Shown: in pieces, positions 17,524-25,198 of the stretch
How the letters are laid out: each line of letters starts with the position of its first letter
Numbering within the stretch: position 1 is the stretch's first letter
DNA from: Chloroflexota bacterium
GTDB lineage: Bacteria > Chloroflexota > Anaerolineae > Aggregatilineales > Phototrophicaceae
NCBI GenBank assembly: GCA_026706455.1
Contig: JAPOYS010000094.1
Location: forward strand, 1 to 37,384
Length of the DNA stretch: 37,384 bases
Direction of reading: 5' to 3'
Made by a program: the position numbers and the translations under genes
The notes under the pieces: model-generated
The model's input: only the letters and a program-made list of their open reading frames with translations
The model's database searches: none
Told to the model about the DNA's origin: nothing

Positions 17524-18069
17524 ATGATAGAAATGATTGTGGATCGTGTTCAAGTGAGTTTGATGTCGCAACATCGACTGGTAGTGCTGCGCGATATTGA
17601 CGACGAACGCTACTTGCCAATCTGGATCGGACAATTTGAATCGGAAGCCATCACACTCGAGCTGCAGGGAATGGTGCGCGAACGGCCGCTCACGCACGAT
17701 TTGCTGAAAGCCACGATTCAGGCGATGGGCGGCTCGGTGCGCCACATATATATCAACAATTTGAGCAAGGACGTCTTCTTTGCGTCAATCAACATTGACG
17801 CGGGCGGCGAAACGATCGAGATTGACGCGCGGCCCAGCGACGCCATCGCCTTAGCCGTTCGCTTGCAAGCGCCAATTTACGTGGACAAATCGGTGATGGA
17901 CCGCGCCGGCATTCGCCCCGATAGAAACGTAGAGCCAGAGATTCTGGGTGTGGCCGACGACTTGCATGAACGCAGCGAGAATGGCGAGCGCGTCGACGAA
18001 AGCAAATTGAGCGCCTTCACCGATTTCGTCGATACCCTGAATTTGGAAGATCTCGAGGACGAAGAGTAA
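17524..18069 (+). CDS. Bifunctional nuclease (DUF151/BFN family) protein
   Basis: A 181-aa DUF151 protein, a family reported to have DNase/RNase activity in plants and widespread in bacteria. Seen are VVLRDIDDERYLPIWIGQFE (about 21-40), the ERPLTHDLLKATIQAMGG segment and the conserved IDARPSDAIALAVRLQAPIY block (about 100-119). The acidic C-terminal tail (about 125-181, with SAFTDFVDTLNLEDLEDEE) has a UVR-like or linker character. The start is fixed by a good promoter and an AAGG site upstream. The role in this organism is unknown; the position before dnaB suggests co-expression with replication genes but does not prove it. Confidence 0.9.
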   Translation: MIEMIVDRVQVSLMSQHRLVVLRDIDDERYLPIWIGQFESEAITLELQGMVRERPLTHDLLKATIQAMGGSVRHIYINNLSKDVFFASINIDAGGETIEIDARPSDAIALAVRLQAPIYVDKSVMDRAGIRPDRNVEPEILGVADDLHERSENGERVDESKLSAFTDFVDTLNLEDLEDEE

Positions 18070-18179
18070 GCCTTAAACCGGTGGGCTAGTCTGGTTTAGA
18101 ATCTCTTTGCCTCCTGGTCAGTCGCTTCTCAACGATGGGAACACTGGCCGATGTCGGATATCCTCTTGAAAGACCGGCG

Positions 18180-19559
18180 ATGGACGTTCAAACGGCGCAT
18201 CCGCAATTGCAGCTCCCCATGAGCCTGGAGGCTGAACAGGCTGTGCTGGGCGCCATCCTAATCGAACCCAGAGCCCTTCACAGCGTCGCCTCTCTTCTAA
18301 ACGCCGAGGACTTCTTCCTCAAACGGCACGAACATATCTGGAATGCCTTCATGCGGTTGCAGGAGCGCAATGACGCCATCGACTACCTAACCCTGGCGCG
18401 CGAATTGCAGGACATGAGCGTCCTTGATGAAATTGGCGGACCGGCCTACTTGACTAGCCTGGCCAATAATACGCCGACCGCCGTCCATGTTGAAGTCTAT
18501 GGCGACTTGGTTGCGCGCGCCTCGACGCGGCGCAAGATGCTGGCGGCGGCTGATAACATCCGCCAATTCGCGCTGGACGAAGAGCTTCCGATTGACAAAG
18601 TTATCAATGAAGCGGAACAAGCGCTCTTCAACGTCAGCAACAGTCAGATAAAGCGCGAGTTCGTACCGATTTGGGAAGCGGCCAGCGAATATTACGACGA
18701 GATCGAAAAGCTGCTGGAGATGGGCGCTGGAACGGTCGGCATGCCAACCGGCTTCGGTGACCTGGACGCCTTGCTGGGCGGCTTTCAGAAATCGGACCTC
18801 GTCGTCTTTGCGGGCCGTCCAGGCATGGGCAAGACCAGCTGGATGCTGTCGGTCGCTCTACATGTCGCGCGGCGAGACCGCCGAGTGGCGATTTTCACTA
18901 TGGAAATGGGCGTCGAACAAATGATTCAGCGCCTCATCTCCATGGAAACCGGCATCCGCGTCGGGCAGCTGCGCACCGCCGATATCTCCGCGGGAGAACA
19001 TTCCCGTCTGACTGAAGCAATCGGACGCATCTCCAACCTGCCTTTATTCCTCGACGATACGCCCTCGATCACGCCCGTCGAGATGCGCACGAAGTGCCGC
19101 CGCCTTCAGCATGAATACGGCCTCGATATCGTGATGGTGGACTATATGCAGCTGATGTCCGCCGGGCGCGCCTACGAAAATAATCGCGTGCAGGAAATTA
19201 GCTATATTAGCCGCTCACTGAAGGAGCTGGCGCGCGAGCTGAACGTCACCGTGCTATCGACCGCGCAGTTGTCGCGGGCGGTCGAGCAGCGCCAGGACAA
19301 GCGGCCCCAGCTATCCGATCTGCGCGAAAGCGGAACGATCGAGCAGGACGCGGATGCCGTACTGTTCCTCTATCGCGACGAAGTTTACAATCCGGATACA
19401 ACGGAATTCCCCAATCAGGCCGATGTGCTGCTGTCAAAGCACCGTCATGGTCCAACGGGCGCGGTGCAACTCTTCTTCGAAAAGTCATTCACCAGATTTA
19501 AGGATGTGAAGAAAGTCAATTTGAACCTCGCCGACATTGGCGATCTGGATACAGCCTGA
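18180..19559 (+). CDS. dnaB: Replicative DNA helicase
   Basis: This is the hexameric helicase that opens the replication fork. The N-terminal collar domain starts with SLEAEQAVLGAILIEPRAL; the RecA-like motor has Walker A GRPGMGKTS, FTMEMG, Walker B IVMVDYMQLM, DLRESGTIEQDADAVLFLYR and a C-terminal KHRHGPTG arginine-finger region. No intein interrupts it. The ATG at 18180 with GAAAG seven bases upstream gives 459 aa; an in-frame ATG at 18135 is possible but has no clear ribosome site. Its stop overlaps the next start in a TGATG junction, so it is translationally coupled to the DnaD-like gene. Confidence 0.97.
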   Translation: MDVQTAHPQLQLPMSLEAEQAVLGAILIEPRALHSVASLLNAEDFFLKRHEHIWNAFMRLQERNDAIDYLTLARELQDMSVLDEIGGPAYLTSLANNTPTAVHVEVYGDLVARASTRRKMLAAADNIRQFALDEELPIDKVINEAEQALFNVSNSQIKREFVPIWEAASEYYDEIEKLLEMGAGTVGMPTGFGDLDALLGGFQKSDLVVFAGRPGMGKTSWMLSVALHVARRDRRVAIFTMEMGVEQMIQRLISMETGIRVGQLRTADISAGEHSRLTEAIGRISNLPLFLDDTPSITPVEMRTKCRRLQHEYGLDIVMVDYMQLMSAGRAYENNRVQEISYISRSLKELARELNVTVLSTAQLSRAVEQRQDKRPQLSDLRESGTIEQDADAVLFLYRDEVYNPDTTEFPNQADVLLSKHRHGPTGAVQLFFEKSFTRFKDVKKVNLNLADIGDLDTA

Positions 19560-20260
19560 TGATCGCGCGCAGGGGGGCGCCTGTCGTCCGCGATTTGGAA
19601 CCGGTCGCGCTGCCAGCGTATTTCTTCAGCGAGCTTTTGCCTGCGATCGACAACTTGGCCGAACTCAAGCTGACCGTATTCTGTCTAGCGGCGCTGGGTC
19701 AAAAAGAAGGCAAGCGCCGCTACCTGCGATTCAGTGAACTACAGTCTGACGAGAGTCTGCAAAAGGCGCTTGCGGCTGCGGACTCTGCTTGGCCTGAGTC
19801 ATTGCGGCGCATTTTGAACAGAGCCGTCGCGCGGGGCGCTTTGCTAGAGGCGGCGATTGCTCCCGGTGAGAAGGTTGAACGCTTCTATCTCCCGAACGAT
19901 GAAAAGGGGCGAGCGCTGTATAAACAGATTCAGCGCGGCGATTGGCGACCTGCCGCCGACGACGACATTGAAGTATTGCCGCCGCGTCCGTCCATATACG
20001 CCCTATACGAAGAAAACATCGGCGTCTTGACACCGATGATCGCCGAGTCGTTAAAGGAGGCGCAGGCCTCTTATCCGCGGGAATGGATTGAGGACGCCAT
20101 ACGATACGCTGTCGAACGCAATGCGCGCAGTTGGCGCTATATCAGCAAAGTTCTTGAGGCATGGCAGCAGGAAGGACGCAGCCGTGAATTCAGTGAGAGA
20201 CATTATCGAGGGCCCCGGAAGTACACTGCCGGAAAACGGAAAGACTTCATCAAGTCCTGA
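19559..20260 (+). CDS. DnaD-domain replication (primosome) protein
   Basis: A 233-aa protein with a DnaB_2/DnaD C-terminal domain (about 143-205): IYALYEENIGVLTPMIAE, then WIEDAIRYAVERNARSWRYI and VLEAWQQEG. This is the helical module that in Firmicutes DnaD/DnaB binds DNA and helps load helicase. The N-terminal part (about 12-110, LPAYFFSELLPAIDNLAELKLTVFCLAAL) looks like a winged-helix oligomerisation domain, as in DnaD. It starts at a TGATG overlap with the helicase gene, and its 3' end overlaps the next gene by 77 nt. With the helicase and DnaC-like neighbour it forms a likely helicase-loading set. Confidence 0.88.
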   Translation: MIARRGAPVVRDLEPVALPAYFFSELLPAIDNLAELKLTVFCLAALGQKEGKRRYLRFSELQSDESLQKALAAADSAWPESLRRILNRAVARGALLEAAIAPGEKVERFYLPNDEKGRALYKQIQRGDWRPAADDDIEVLPPRPSIYALYEENIGVLTPMIAESLKEAQASYPREWIEDAIRYAVERNARSWRYISKVLEAWQQEGRSREFSERHYRGPRKYTAGKRKDFIKS

Positions 20261-21617
20261 GCCGGACGCTGAAGAGGCGCCAGCGGGCGAAGTTGTCTGC
20301 AAGGATCCGGAGAATAGCGATCTTCCCTGCCCCATCTGCGCTGGCGCCGGCGTATACACCTTTGACGTCCCGCTAAGCGATCCGCGGTTCGGCAAATTTC
20401 AGCGCTGCCCGAATAATCCGGTGCAACAGGACAATTTCCTACAGGAGCGGCTGCGGCGCTACGGGCAGTTGAGCGCCTATCGCGATAAGACCTTCGCTAG
20501 TTTCTTGACCGACATGGGCGGCGGCAGCTATACCCAGCATGTCATCCAATCGCTCCAAAAAGCCAAACAACGGGCGCGCGAGTACGCCGCGAAACCAAGC
20601 GGCTGGATCGTCTTCGAAGGCGCTTTCGGCTGCGGCAAGACGCATCTGGCCGTCGCCATCGCCAATGAACGGCTGGAGCAATACGGGCGTCAAGTCATAT
20701 TCGTTACCGCGCCAGACCTGCTTGACTTCTTGCGCATCGGCATCCACTCGCAGACCGATACGACCTATGACGACTATTTCGAACGCGTCCGCAATGTTTC
20801 GCTGCTGGTGCTGGACGATTTGGGCGTCGAGAACCCAAGCCCCTGGGCGAAGGAAAAGCTCTTTCAGCTGCTCAATTATCGGCACGTGCATCGCTTGCCA
20901 ACCGTAATCACGACCCAAACCCCATTCGATGAATTAGACCCCTGGCTGAGCAGCCGCATGATGGATCCCCAGGTAGTCAATCTCGTCAGGATAAACGCGC
21001 CCGATTATCGGCGGACGACGCGCGCGCGATCGCTAGATGCAGGCTTCAGCAACTTGCAGTTGTATAAAGAGATGAACTTTGACAGCTTTACGACGACAAG
21101 TTATCTGCGCGGCGAGTCGGCGAGCTTGCGGCGCGTGAAGGGGGCGGCGGAAAATTGGGCAAGCGAGCCTGGGAACTGGCTGTGCATTCTCGGCGACTAT
21201 GGCAGCGGCAAGACGCACTTGGCGGCCTCCATTGCAAATTGCCTGCATGAAAGCGGAAAAGAAGTTCTTTTCTATACAATCACGGACCTGCTGGATTTTC
21301 TGCGCGTGGCTTTTGACCCGCAATCAAGCGCCCGCTTTGACAAACGATTTCATGATATCCAGAATACGCCCTTCCTTATTCTCGATGACTTGAGCTTGGC
21401 CAGCGCTACGCCTTGGGCGAAGGAGAAACTCTTCCAGATTATCGACGCGCGTTATCTAGCGAAATCGCCCACGGTATTCACCGTATCGGAAACGATTGAG
21501 CGTCTGGAAGAAGCGGCGCCGCGTATTGCCACTCGGCTGTTGGATCAGCGGCTCTGCGATGTATACGCCCTTGACGGCGTTCGCAGCTACATAGACCGCT
21601 TGAATAGTCAATCCTGA
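20184..21617 (+). CDS. Helicase-loader-like protein with two tandem DnaC-type AAA+ domains
   Basis: A 477-aa protein. It has a short N-terminal part with CPIC (49-52) and a further Cys75, a remnant of the zinc site common in DnaC-like loaders, then two AAA+ modules. Module 1 has P-loop GAFGCGKTH (146-154), Walker B LVLDD (208-212), TTQT sensor and LSSR arginine finger. Module 2 has P-loop GDYGSGKTH (337-345), Walker B LILDD (398-402) and ATRLLDQR. Both share DLLDFLR and PWAKEKLFQ at equal spacing, so this is an internal duplication. The GTG at 20184 follows GGAAGGA at ideal distance; the frame opens earlier but without a ribosome site. It overlaps the DnaD-like gene and joins the next gene by TGATG. 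Confidence 0.88.
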   Translation: MNSVRDIIEGPGSTLPENGKTSSSPEPDAEEAPAGEVVCKDPENSDLPCPICAGAGVYTFDVPLSDPRFGKFQRCPNNPVQQDNFLQERLRRYGQLSAYRDKTFASFLTDMGGGSYTQHVIQSLQKAKQRAREYAAKPSGWIVFEGAFGCGKTHLAVAIANERLEQYGRQVIFVTAPDLLDFLRIGIHSQTDTTYDDYFERVRNVSLLVLDDLGVENPSPWAKEKLFQLLNYRHVHRLPTVITTQTPFDELDPWLSSRMMDPQVVNLVRINAPDYRRTTRARSLDAGFSNLQLYKEMNFDSFTTTSYLRGESASLRRVKGAAENWASEPGNWLCILGDYGSGKTHLAASIANCLHESGKEVLFYTITDLLDFLRVAFDPQSSARFDKRFHDIQNTPFLILDDLSLASATPWAKEKLFQIIDARYLAKSPTVFTVSETIERLEEAAPRIATRLLDQRLCDVYALDGVRSYIDRLNSQS

Positions 21618-22474
21618 TGCCGGCGCCACGGCTTAGAATCACCGCCTACGAGCGCCGGCATCGGAGCGCCATGCTCGCCGTCGCCTGTGGCAGTCAGTGG
21701 ACGCACAAACATCTGGATTGGCACGCAACAAGCCGCTGGCTTGATAACGAAATGGGGCAGGTCTTGCTGGCTTGGCACGGCGAGCAACTGGTCGGTTACA
21801 TCGGGATCTCGCCAGCAAGCGACGGCTGGAGCTGGATCTGCCTTCTCGGCATTCGCGACGGCCGCATGCCGGGTCTGGTGGTGCGCGAGCTTTGCCAGAC
21901 CGCCGAAGCCCAATGTCGCAAACGGGGCGTTCGCAGCATCGTCGTGCTTATGGTCACTAATTGGCTGCAAACCTACCTGCGCGCGCAGGGATTCCGCGCC
22001 GATGAAGACATCATCACCATGCGTCGCATTGGACGCCGCCTGCCGCCCATGCCAAAGATCCCGGTAGGCATTAGAAGCGCCGAAACACCAGACTTTGAAG
22101 ACATCATGCGCATTGACCGCCTGGCTTTTGACGCGCCCTGGCAGCTGACGGAAGCCGACCTGTGGCAGGCTTACCGGATCGCCGCCAGTCTTACGGTAGC
22201 CCACCTTGATGACGAGCTCGTTGGCTATCAACTCAGCACGCGACAGGACAATGTCGGTCACCTGGCGCGTCTGGCCGTTCATCCCTCATATCGCCGCCGG
22301 CGCGTCGCCACTGCGCTGTTGCATCGACTTATCGTCGATGCGGGAAAATGGAATGTGATCCAGATATCCGTCAACACCCAACTGGGCAATCGAGCTTCCC
22401 AACGGCTTTACGAGAGTTGCGGATTTTATCGCAACGGCTTTGATATTGAATTGTGGCGCAAGCAACTGAACTGA
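21617..22474 (+). CDS. Tandem GNAT-family N-acetyltransferase
   Basis: The 285-aa protein has two GNAT-like halves. The C-terminal half (about 150-285) is complete: AETPDFEDIMRIDRLAF, VGYQLSTRQDNVGHLARLAVHPSYRRRRVATALL and NRASQRLYESCGFYRNGF. In the acetyl-CoA loop the usual Gly of RxxGxA is Arg (RRRRVA). The N-terminal half keeps strand spacing (LAWHGEQLVGYIGI, WLQTYLRAQGFRAD) but lacks a clear acetyl-CoA loop, so it is probably structural. The substrate is unknown; ribosomal-protein or small-molecule acetylation are both possible. The TGATG overlap with the tandem AAA+ gene makes it the last coupled gene of the dnaB operon. Confidence 0.87.
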   Translation: MPAPRLRITAYERRHRSAMLAVACGSQWTHKHLDWHATSRWLDNEMGQVLLAWHGEQLVGYIGISPASDGWSWICLLGIRDGRMPGLVVRELCQTAEAQCRKRGVRSIVVLMVTNWLQTYLRAQGFRADEDIITMRRIGRRLPPMPKIPVGIRSAETPDFEDIMRIDRLAFDAPWQLTEADLWQAYRIAASLTVAHLDDELVGYQLSTRQDNVGHLARLAVHPSYRRRRVATALLHRLIVDAGKWNVIQISVNTQLGNRASQRLYESCGFYRNGFDIELWRKQLN

Positions 22475-22504
22475 TTGCGCCACAGCCTTCTGCGAGAAAC
22501 GAAT

Positions 22505-23485
22505 ATGGCCACCATTTATCGAGAAGCGGACGCCAATCTTAACGTCTTGAGCGGCAAAACCGTCGGCATTATCGGCTACGGCAATCTGGGGCGTCCGGCG
22601 GCCAACAACCTGCGCGACTCGAACGTCCGCCTGCTGATCGGGCTGCGGCATGACGAGACCCGCGATCATGCGCGCGAGGACGGCTTTGAGCCGCAGGACA
22701 TCGAAAACGTCATCCCGCGCTGCCATATCTTAATGTTGTTCCTGCCGGACGAAGTTGTGCCCGAGGTCTATCTGGAGCGGATTTCCCCCTATCTTCAGCG
22801 CGGCCATCTCCTGATATTCGCCAGCGGATACAATATCGCCTTCGGTTTCGTAGAAGCGCCGCCCTTCGTCGATGTCGGCATGATCGCGCCGCGCACCATT
22901 GGAGCCGCCGTGCGCTCTCGCTATCTTGACGGCAGCGGATTCTACAGCTTTGTCGGGGTCGGTCAGGACGCCTCCGGCAGCACGCTGGAGACGCTGCTCG
23001 CGCTCGCCAAGGCGATGGGCAGCCTGCAGGCCGGCGCGATCGAAATCTCCATGGAGCATGAATCACAGCTCGACCTTTTCGTGCAGCAAGCCATCCTGCC
23101 CGCCTTCCACCACGTGATGACGACCGCGGCGCAAGTTTTGCTGGACTTGGGTTACCCGCCGGAAGCGGTTGTGCTGGATCTAATCATCAGCGGCGAATTC
23201 AGGGATTATCTTTCGCGCGCCTCGCAGATGGGCTTGCTGCACGCTTTGCGGCTGTCGTCATTGACCGGGCAATATGGCATTTTCAGTCGATTGGGGCGCT
23301 TTAAGGATTTGAAGCTGGAAGGTTTGATGGAAGCGAGCCTGGAGGACATCCGCCAGGGCGACTTCGCGATCGAATGGTCGCGTGAATACGAACAGGGTTA
23401 TCCGCGTCTGACCAGCCTGCTGGAAGCGCAGGAACGCCAGCAACTGTACGCGCTTGAGCAGAGCGCGCTCGACCGACTCAAGTAG
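22505..23485 (+). CDS. Ketol-acid-reductoisomerase-like protein with altered active site
   Basis: The 326-aa protein aligns along its length with class I KARI (IlvC): MATIYREADANLNVLSGKTV, GIIGYGNLGRPAANNLRDS, LMLFLPDEVVPEVY and QDASG. Key residues differ. The AHGxNIHFG motif is ASGYNIAFG (106-114; catalytic His replaced by Ser107). The APKGPG motif is APRTIG (K to R130). The metal motif DLFGEQ is DLFVQQ (D190 kept, E to Q194). Isomeroreductase activity is therefore doubtful, though NAD(P) binding seems intact. It could be a reductase with another substrate. It starts 30 nt after the GNAT gene. An in-frame TTG at 22475 is less likely than this ATG. Confidence 0.85.
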   Translation: MATIYREADANLNVLSGKTVGIIGYGNLGRPAANNLRDSNVRLLIGLRHDETRDHAREDGFEPQDIENVIPRCHILMLFLPDEVVPEVYLERISPYLQRGHLLIFASGYNIAFGFVEAPPFVDVGMIAPRTIGAAVRSRYLDGSGFYSFVGVGQDASGSTLETLLALAKAMGSLQAGAIEISMEHESQLDLFVQQAILPAFHHVMTTAAQVLLDLGYPPEAVVLDLIISGEFRDYLSRASQMGLLHALRLSSLTGQYGIFSRLGRFKDLKLEGLMEASLEDIRQGDFAIEWSREYEQGYPRLTSLLEAQERQQLYALEQSALDRLK

Positions 23486-23566
23486 TCTTGCTCCAGAGGC
23501 AGCCTGTCGCTCTCGAACTGTTGCGCTAAAATGAAAAGCCTTTGCCGGGCGAGAAAGGCTCATTGA

Positions 23567-24349
23567 TTGTTAGAGCATATCAAAGCTGTCATCTCCGATA
23601 TGGATGGCGTGCTGTGGCGCGGTTCGCAGGCGCTGCCGGGCATGGACCAGTTCTTCAAGCTGCTGTTTGAGCGCGAGCTTGACTTCGTCCTCGCCACCAA
23701 CAACAGCAGCCGTAGGCCGCAGGATTATATCAGCAAACTCGCGGGCATGGGCGTGAACGGACTCCGCCCTCAGCATATCGTGACCAGCGGCACAGCGACC
23801 GTCAGTTTCTTACAGTCGCAGTTTCCAACTGGCGCGCGCATATACGTCGTCGGCGGCGCTGGCTTGAAGCGGCTGCTTGCTAGCGCCGGATTTGAGCTCG
23901 TCGAGTCAAAGGCGGAATTGGTCGTCTGCGGCGTCGACTTCGATCTCACCTATGACAAGGTACGTAAAGCCACCCTGCTGATTCGAGCGGGCGCGCGCTT
24001 CATCGGCACGAATCCGGATTCGTCCTTTCCGTCGCCGGAGGGACTGGCGCCCGGCGCTGGCAGCATCATCGCATTAATCGAATCGGCCTCGGGGCAGCCG
24101 GCGACCATCATCGGCAAACCTGAGCGCGGCATGTTTGAAGCGGCGCTGCGGCAACTTGACTCGCGACCGCAGGAGACGCTGATGATCGGCGACCGCATCG
24201 GCACCGACATCGCCGGCGCGAAAGCTCTCGGCATCAAGACAGCGCTCGTGTTGACGGGCGTTGAGACTGAGGAGAGTCTGCGCTTGAGCGATGTGCAGCC
24301 GGATTGCGTCTTCGCCGGCTTGCCGGAGTTGATTGCGGCGCTGCCTTAG
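23567..24349 (+). CDS. HAD-superfamily phosphatase (subfamily IIA, NagD-like)
   Basis: A 260-aa HAD-IIA hydrolase, similar to NagD / 4-nitrophenyl- or phosphoglycolate-type phosphatases. Motif I is ISDMDGVLWRG (nucleophile and acid/base Asp), motif II lies in ATNNSSR, the Lys of motif III is in IIGKPERGMFEAAL, and motif IV is MIGDRIGTDIAGAKALGI. The large C2 cap between motifs II and III is as expected. The substrate cannot be read from sequence. Translation appears to start at TTG (23567) with GAAAGG eight bases upstream; no ATG is available before motif I. Its stop codon abuts directly that of the convergent dehydrogenase gene. Confidence 0.9.
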   Translation: MLEHIKAVISDMDGVLWRGSQALPGMDQFFKLLFERELDFVLATNNSSRRPQDYISKLAGMGVNGLRPQHIVTSGTATVSFLQSQFPTGARIYVVGGAGLKRLLASAGFELVESKAELVVCGVDFDLTYDKVRKATLLIRAGARFIGTNPDSSFPSPEGLAPGAGSIIALIESASGQPATIIGKPERGMFEAALRQLDSRPQETLMIGDRIGTDIAGAKALGIKTALVLTGVETEESLRLSDVQPDCVFAGLPELIAALP

Positions 24350-25189
24350 TTATTCGCCGCCGGTCAAAGCCGCAAGCACCTCGTCCAGCCCAGGCGGTTC
24401 GTCCGCGTCTTTGAAGCGCGCCATCCGCTGGTAGACCTCGCGCGCCGCCTCGAAGAAGCCGGGCGGCATGCCAGCCGACTCAAAGGCAGCGGCGATTTCC
24501 TGCATCTCGCCAGCGAAGCGCCAGGCTTTGCCCGTGACATTCCGCACTTGATTGACGCGCTGTTTCGCAACTTCTGGATCGCGCCGCGCCCACTCCCGAT
24601 CCAGGTCTTCGCGCACGCCAAGCTGCTGCGCCGCGCCTTGAATCGCTGAGAGCAAAGCGGTGAAGCCCTTGGTCTGCGCCGCGAAGACCATCTTCAGCGC
24701 CGACGCCTTGCCGGCTTCATCGCCGATGACTATCGCTTCGGTAACCGCGCCTGCGAACAAATTGGCAATCCGCGCGGCTTTTGGACCGGACAAATAGAAG
24801 CGGGTCGCGCCCTCTTTCCAAGCCGGCGGTCCAATGATGCTGCCGTCTACATATTCGACGCCGGCCGCTTCGAGCCGCGCGCCAATCGCCTGCGACAAGG
24901 CCGGCGCGATCGCGTTGCCATCGCAATAGAGTCCGCTGAACCCGGCCGCACTCACCGCCCCCGCCACGGAATCGGCCGCGTGCGGCGGACAGACGCAGAT
25001 GATGACTTCGCAGACCGCGCAGAGCTCGTCCAGCGATCCGACGGCAATCAGGCTATGCTGCTCGGCGCGTTGACGCGTGGTGGCGCTGCGCCCATCCGAC
25101 GCCCAATATACGTCGTTGCCCGCCGCTCGCGCCGACGCCGCAATCGAAATGCCCATCGCGCCCGGGTTGATGATGCCCACCTTACTCAT
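24350..25189 (-). CDS. NAD(P)-dependent dehydrogenase, DUF1932 type
   Basis: A 279-aa member of the beta-hydroxyacid dehydrogenase superfamily. The N-terminal Rossmann motif is VGIINPGAMG (4-13), and the family Lys is in KASALKMVFAAQTKG (about 168-182). The C-terminal helical part is of the DUF1932 kind found in phosphogluconate-dehydrogenase-like proteins. The substrate is unknown. The ATG at 25189 has AGGA seven bases upstream, formed partly by the hisG stop codon 9 nt before. This puts it in one operon with hisG and the HisRS-like gene, although it has no obvious histidine role. Confidence 0.85.
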   Translation of the reverse strand: MSKVGIINPGAMGISIAASARAAGNDVYWASDGRSATTRQRAEQHSLIAVGSLDELCAVCEVIICVCPPHAADSVAGAVSAAGFSGLYCDGNAIAPALSQAIGARLEAAGVEYVDGSIIGPPAWKEGATRFYLSGPKAARIANLFAGAVTEAIVIGDEAGKASALKMVFAAQTKGFTALLSAIQGAAQQLGVREDLDREWARRDPEVAKQRVNQVRNVTGKAWRFAGEMQEIAAAFESAGMPPGFFEAAREVYQRMARFKDADEPPGLDEVLAALTGGE

Positions 25190-25198
25190 AACTTTGTC

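Noticed and set aside
18073-18099. Small stem TTAAACC/GGTTTAG between the DUF151 and dnaB genes
   Set aside because: Only 6-7 weak base pairs and no T-run; not enough to call a terminator.
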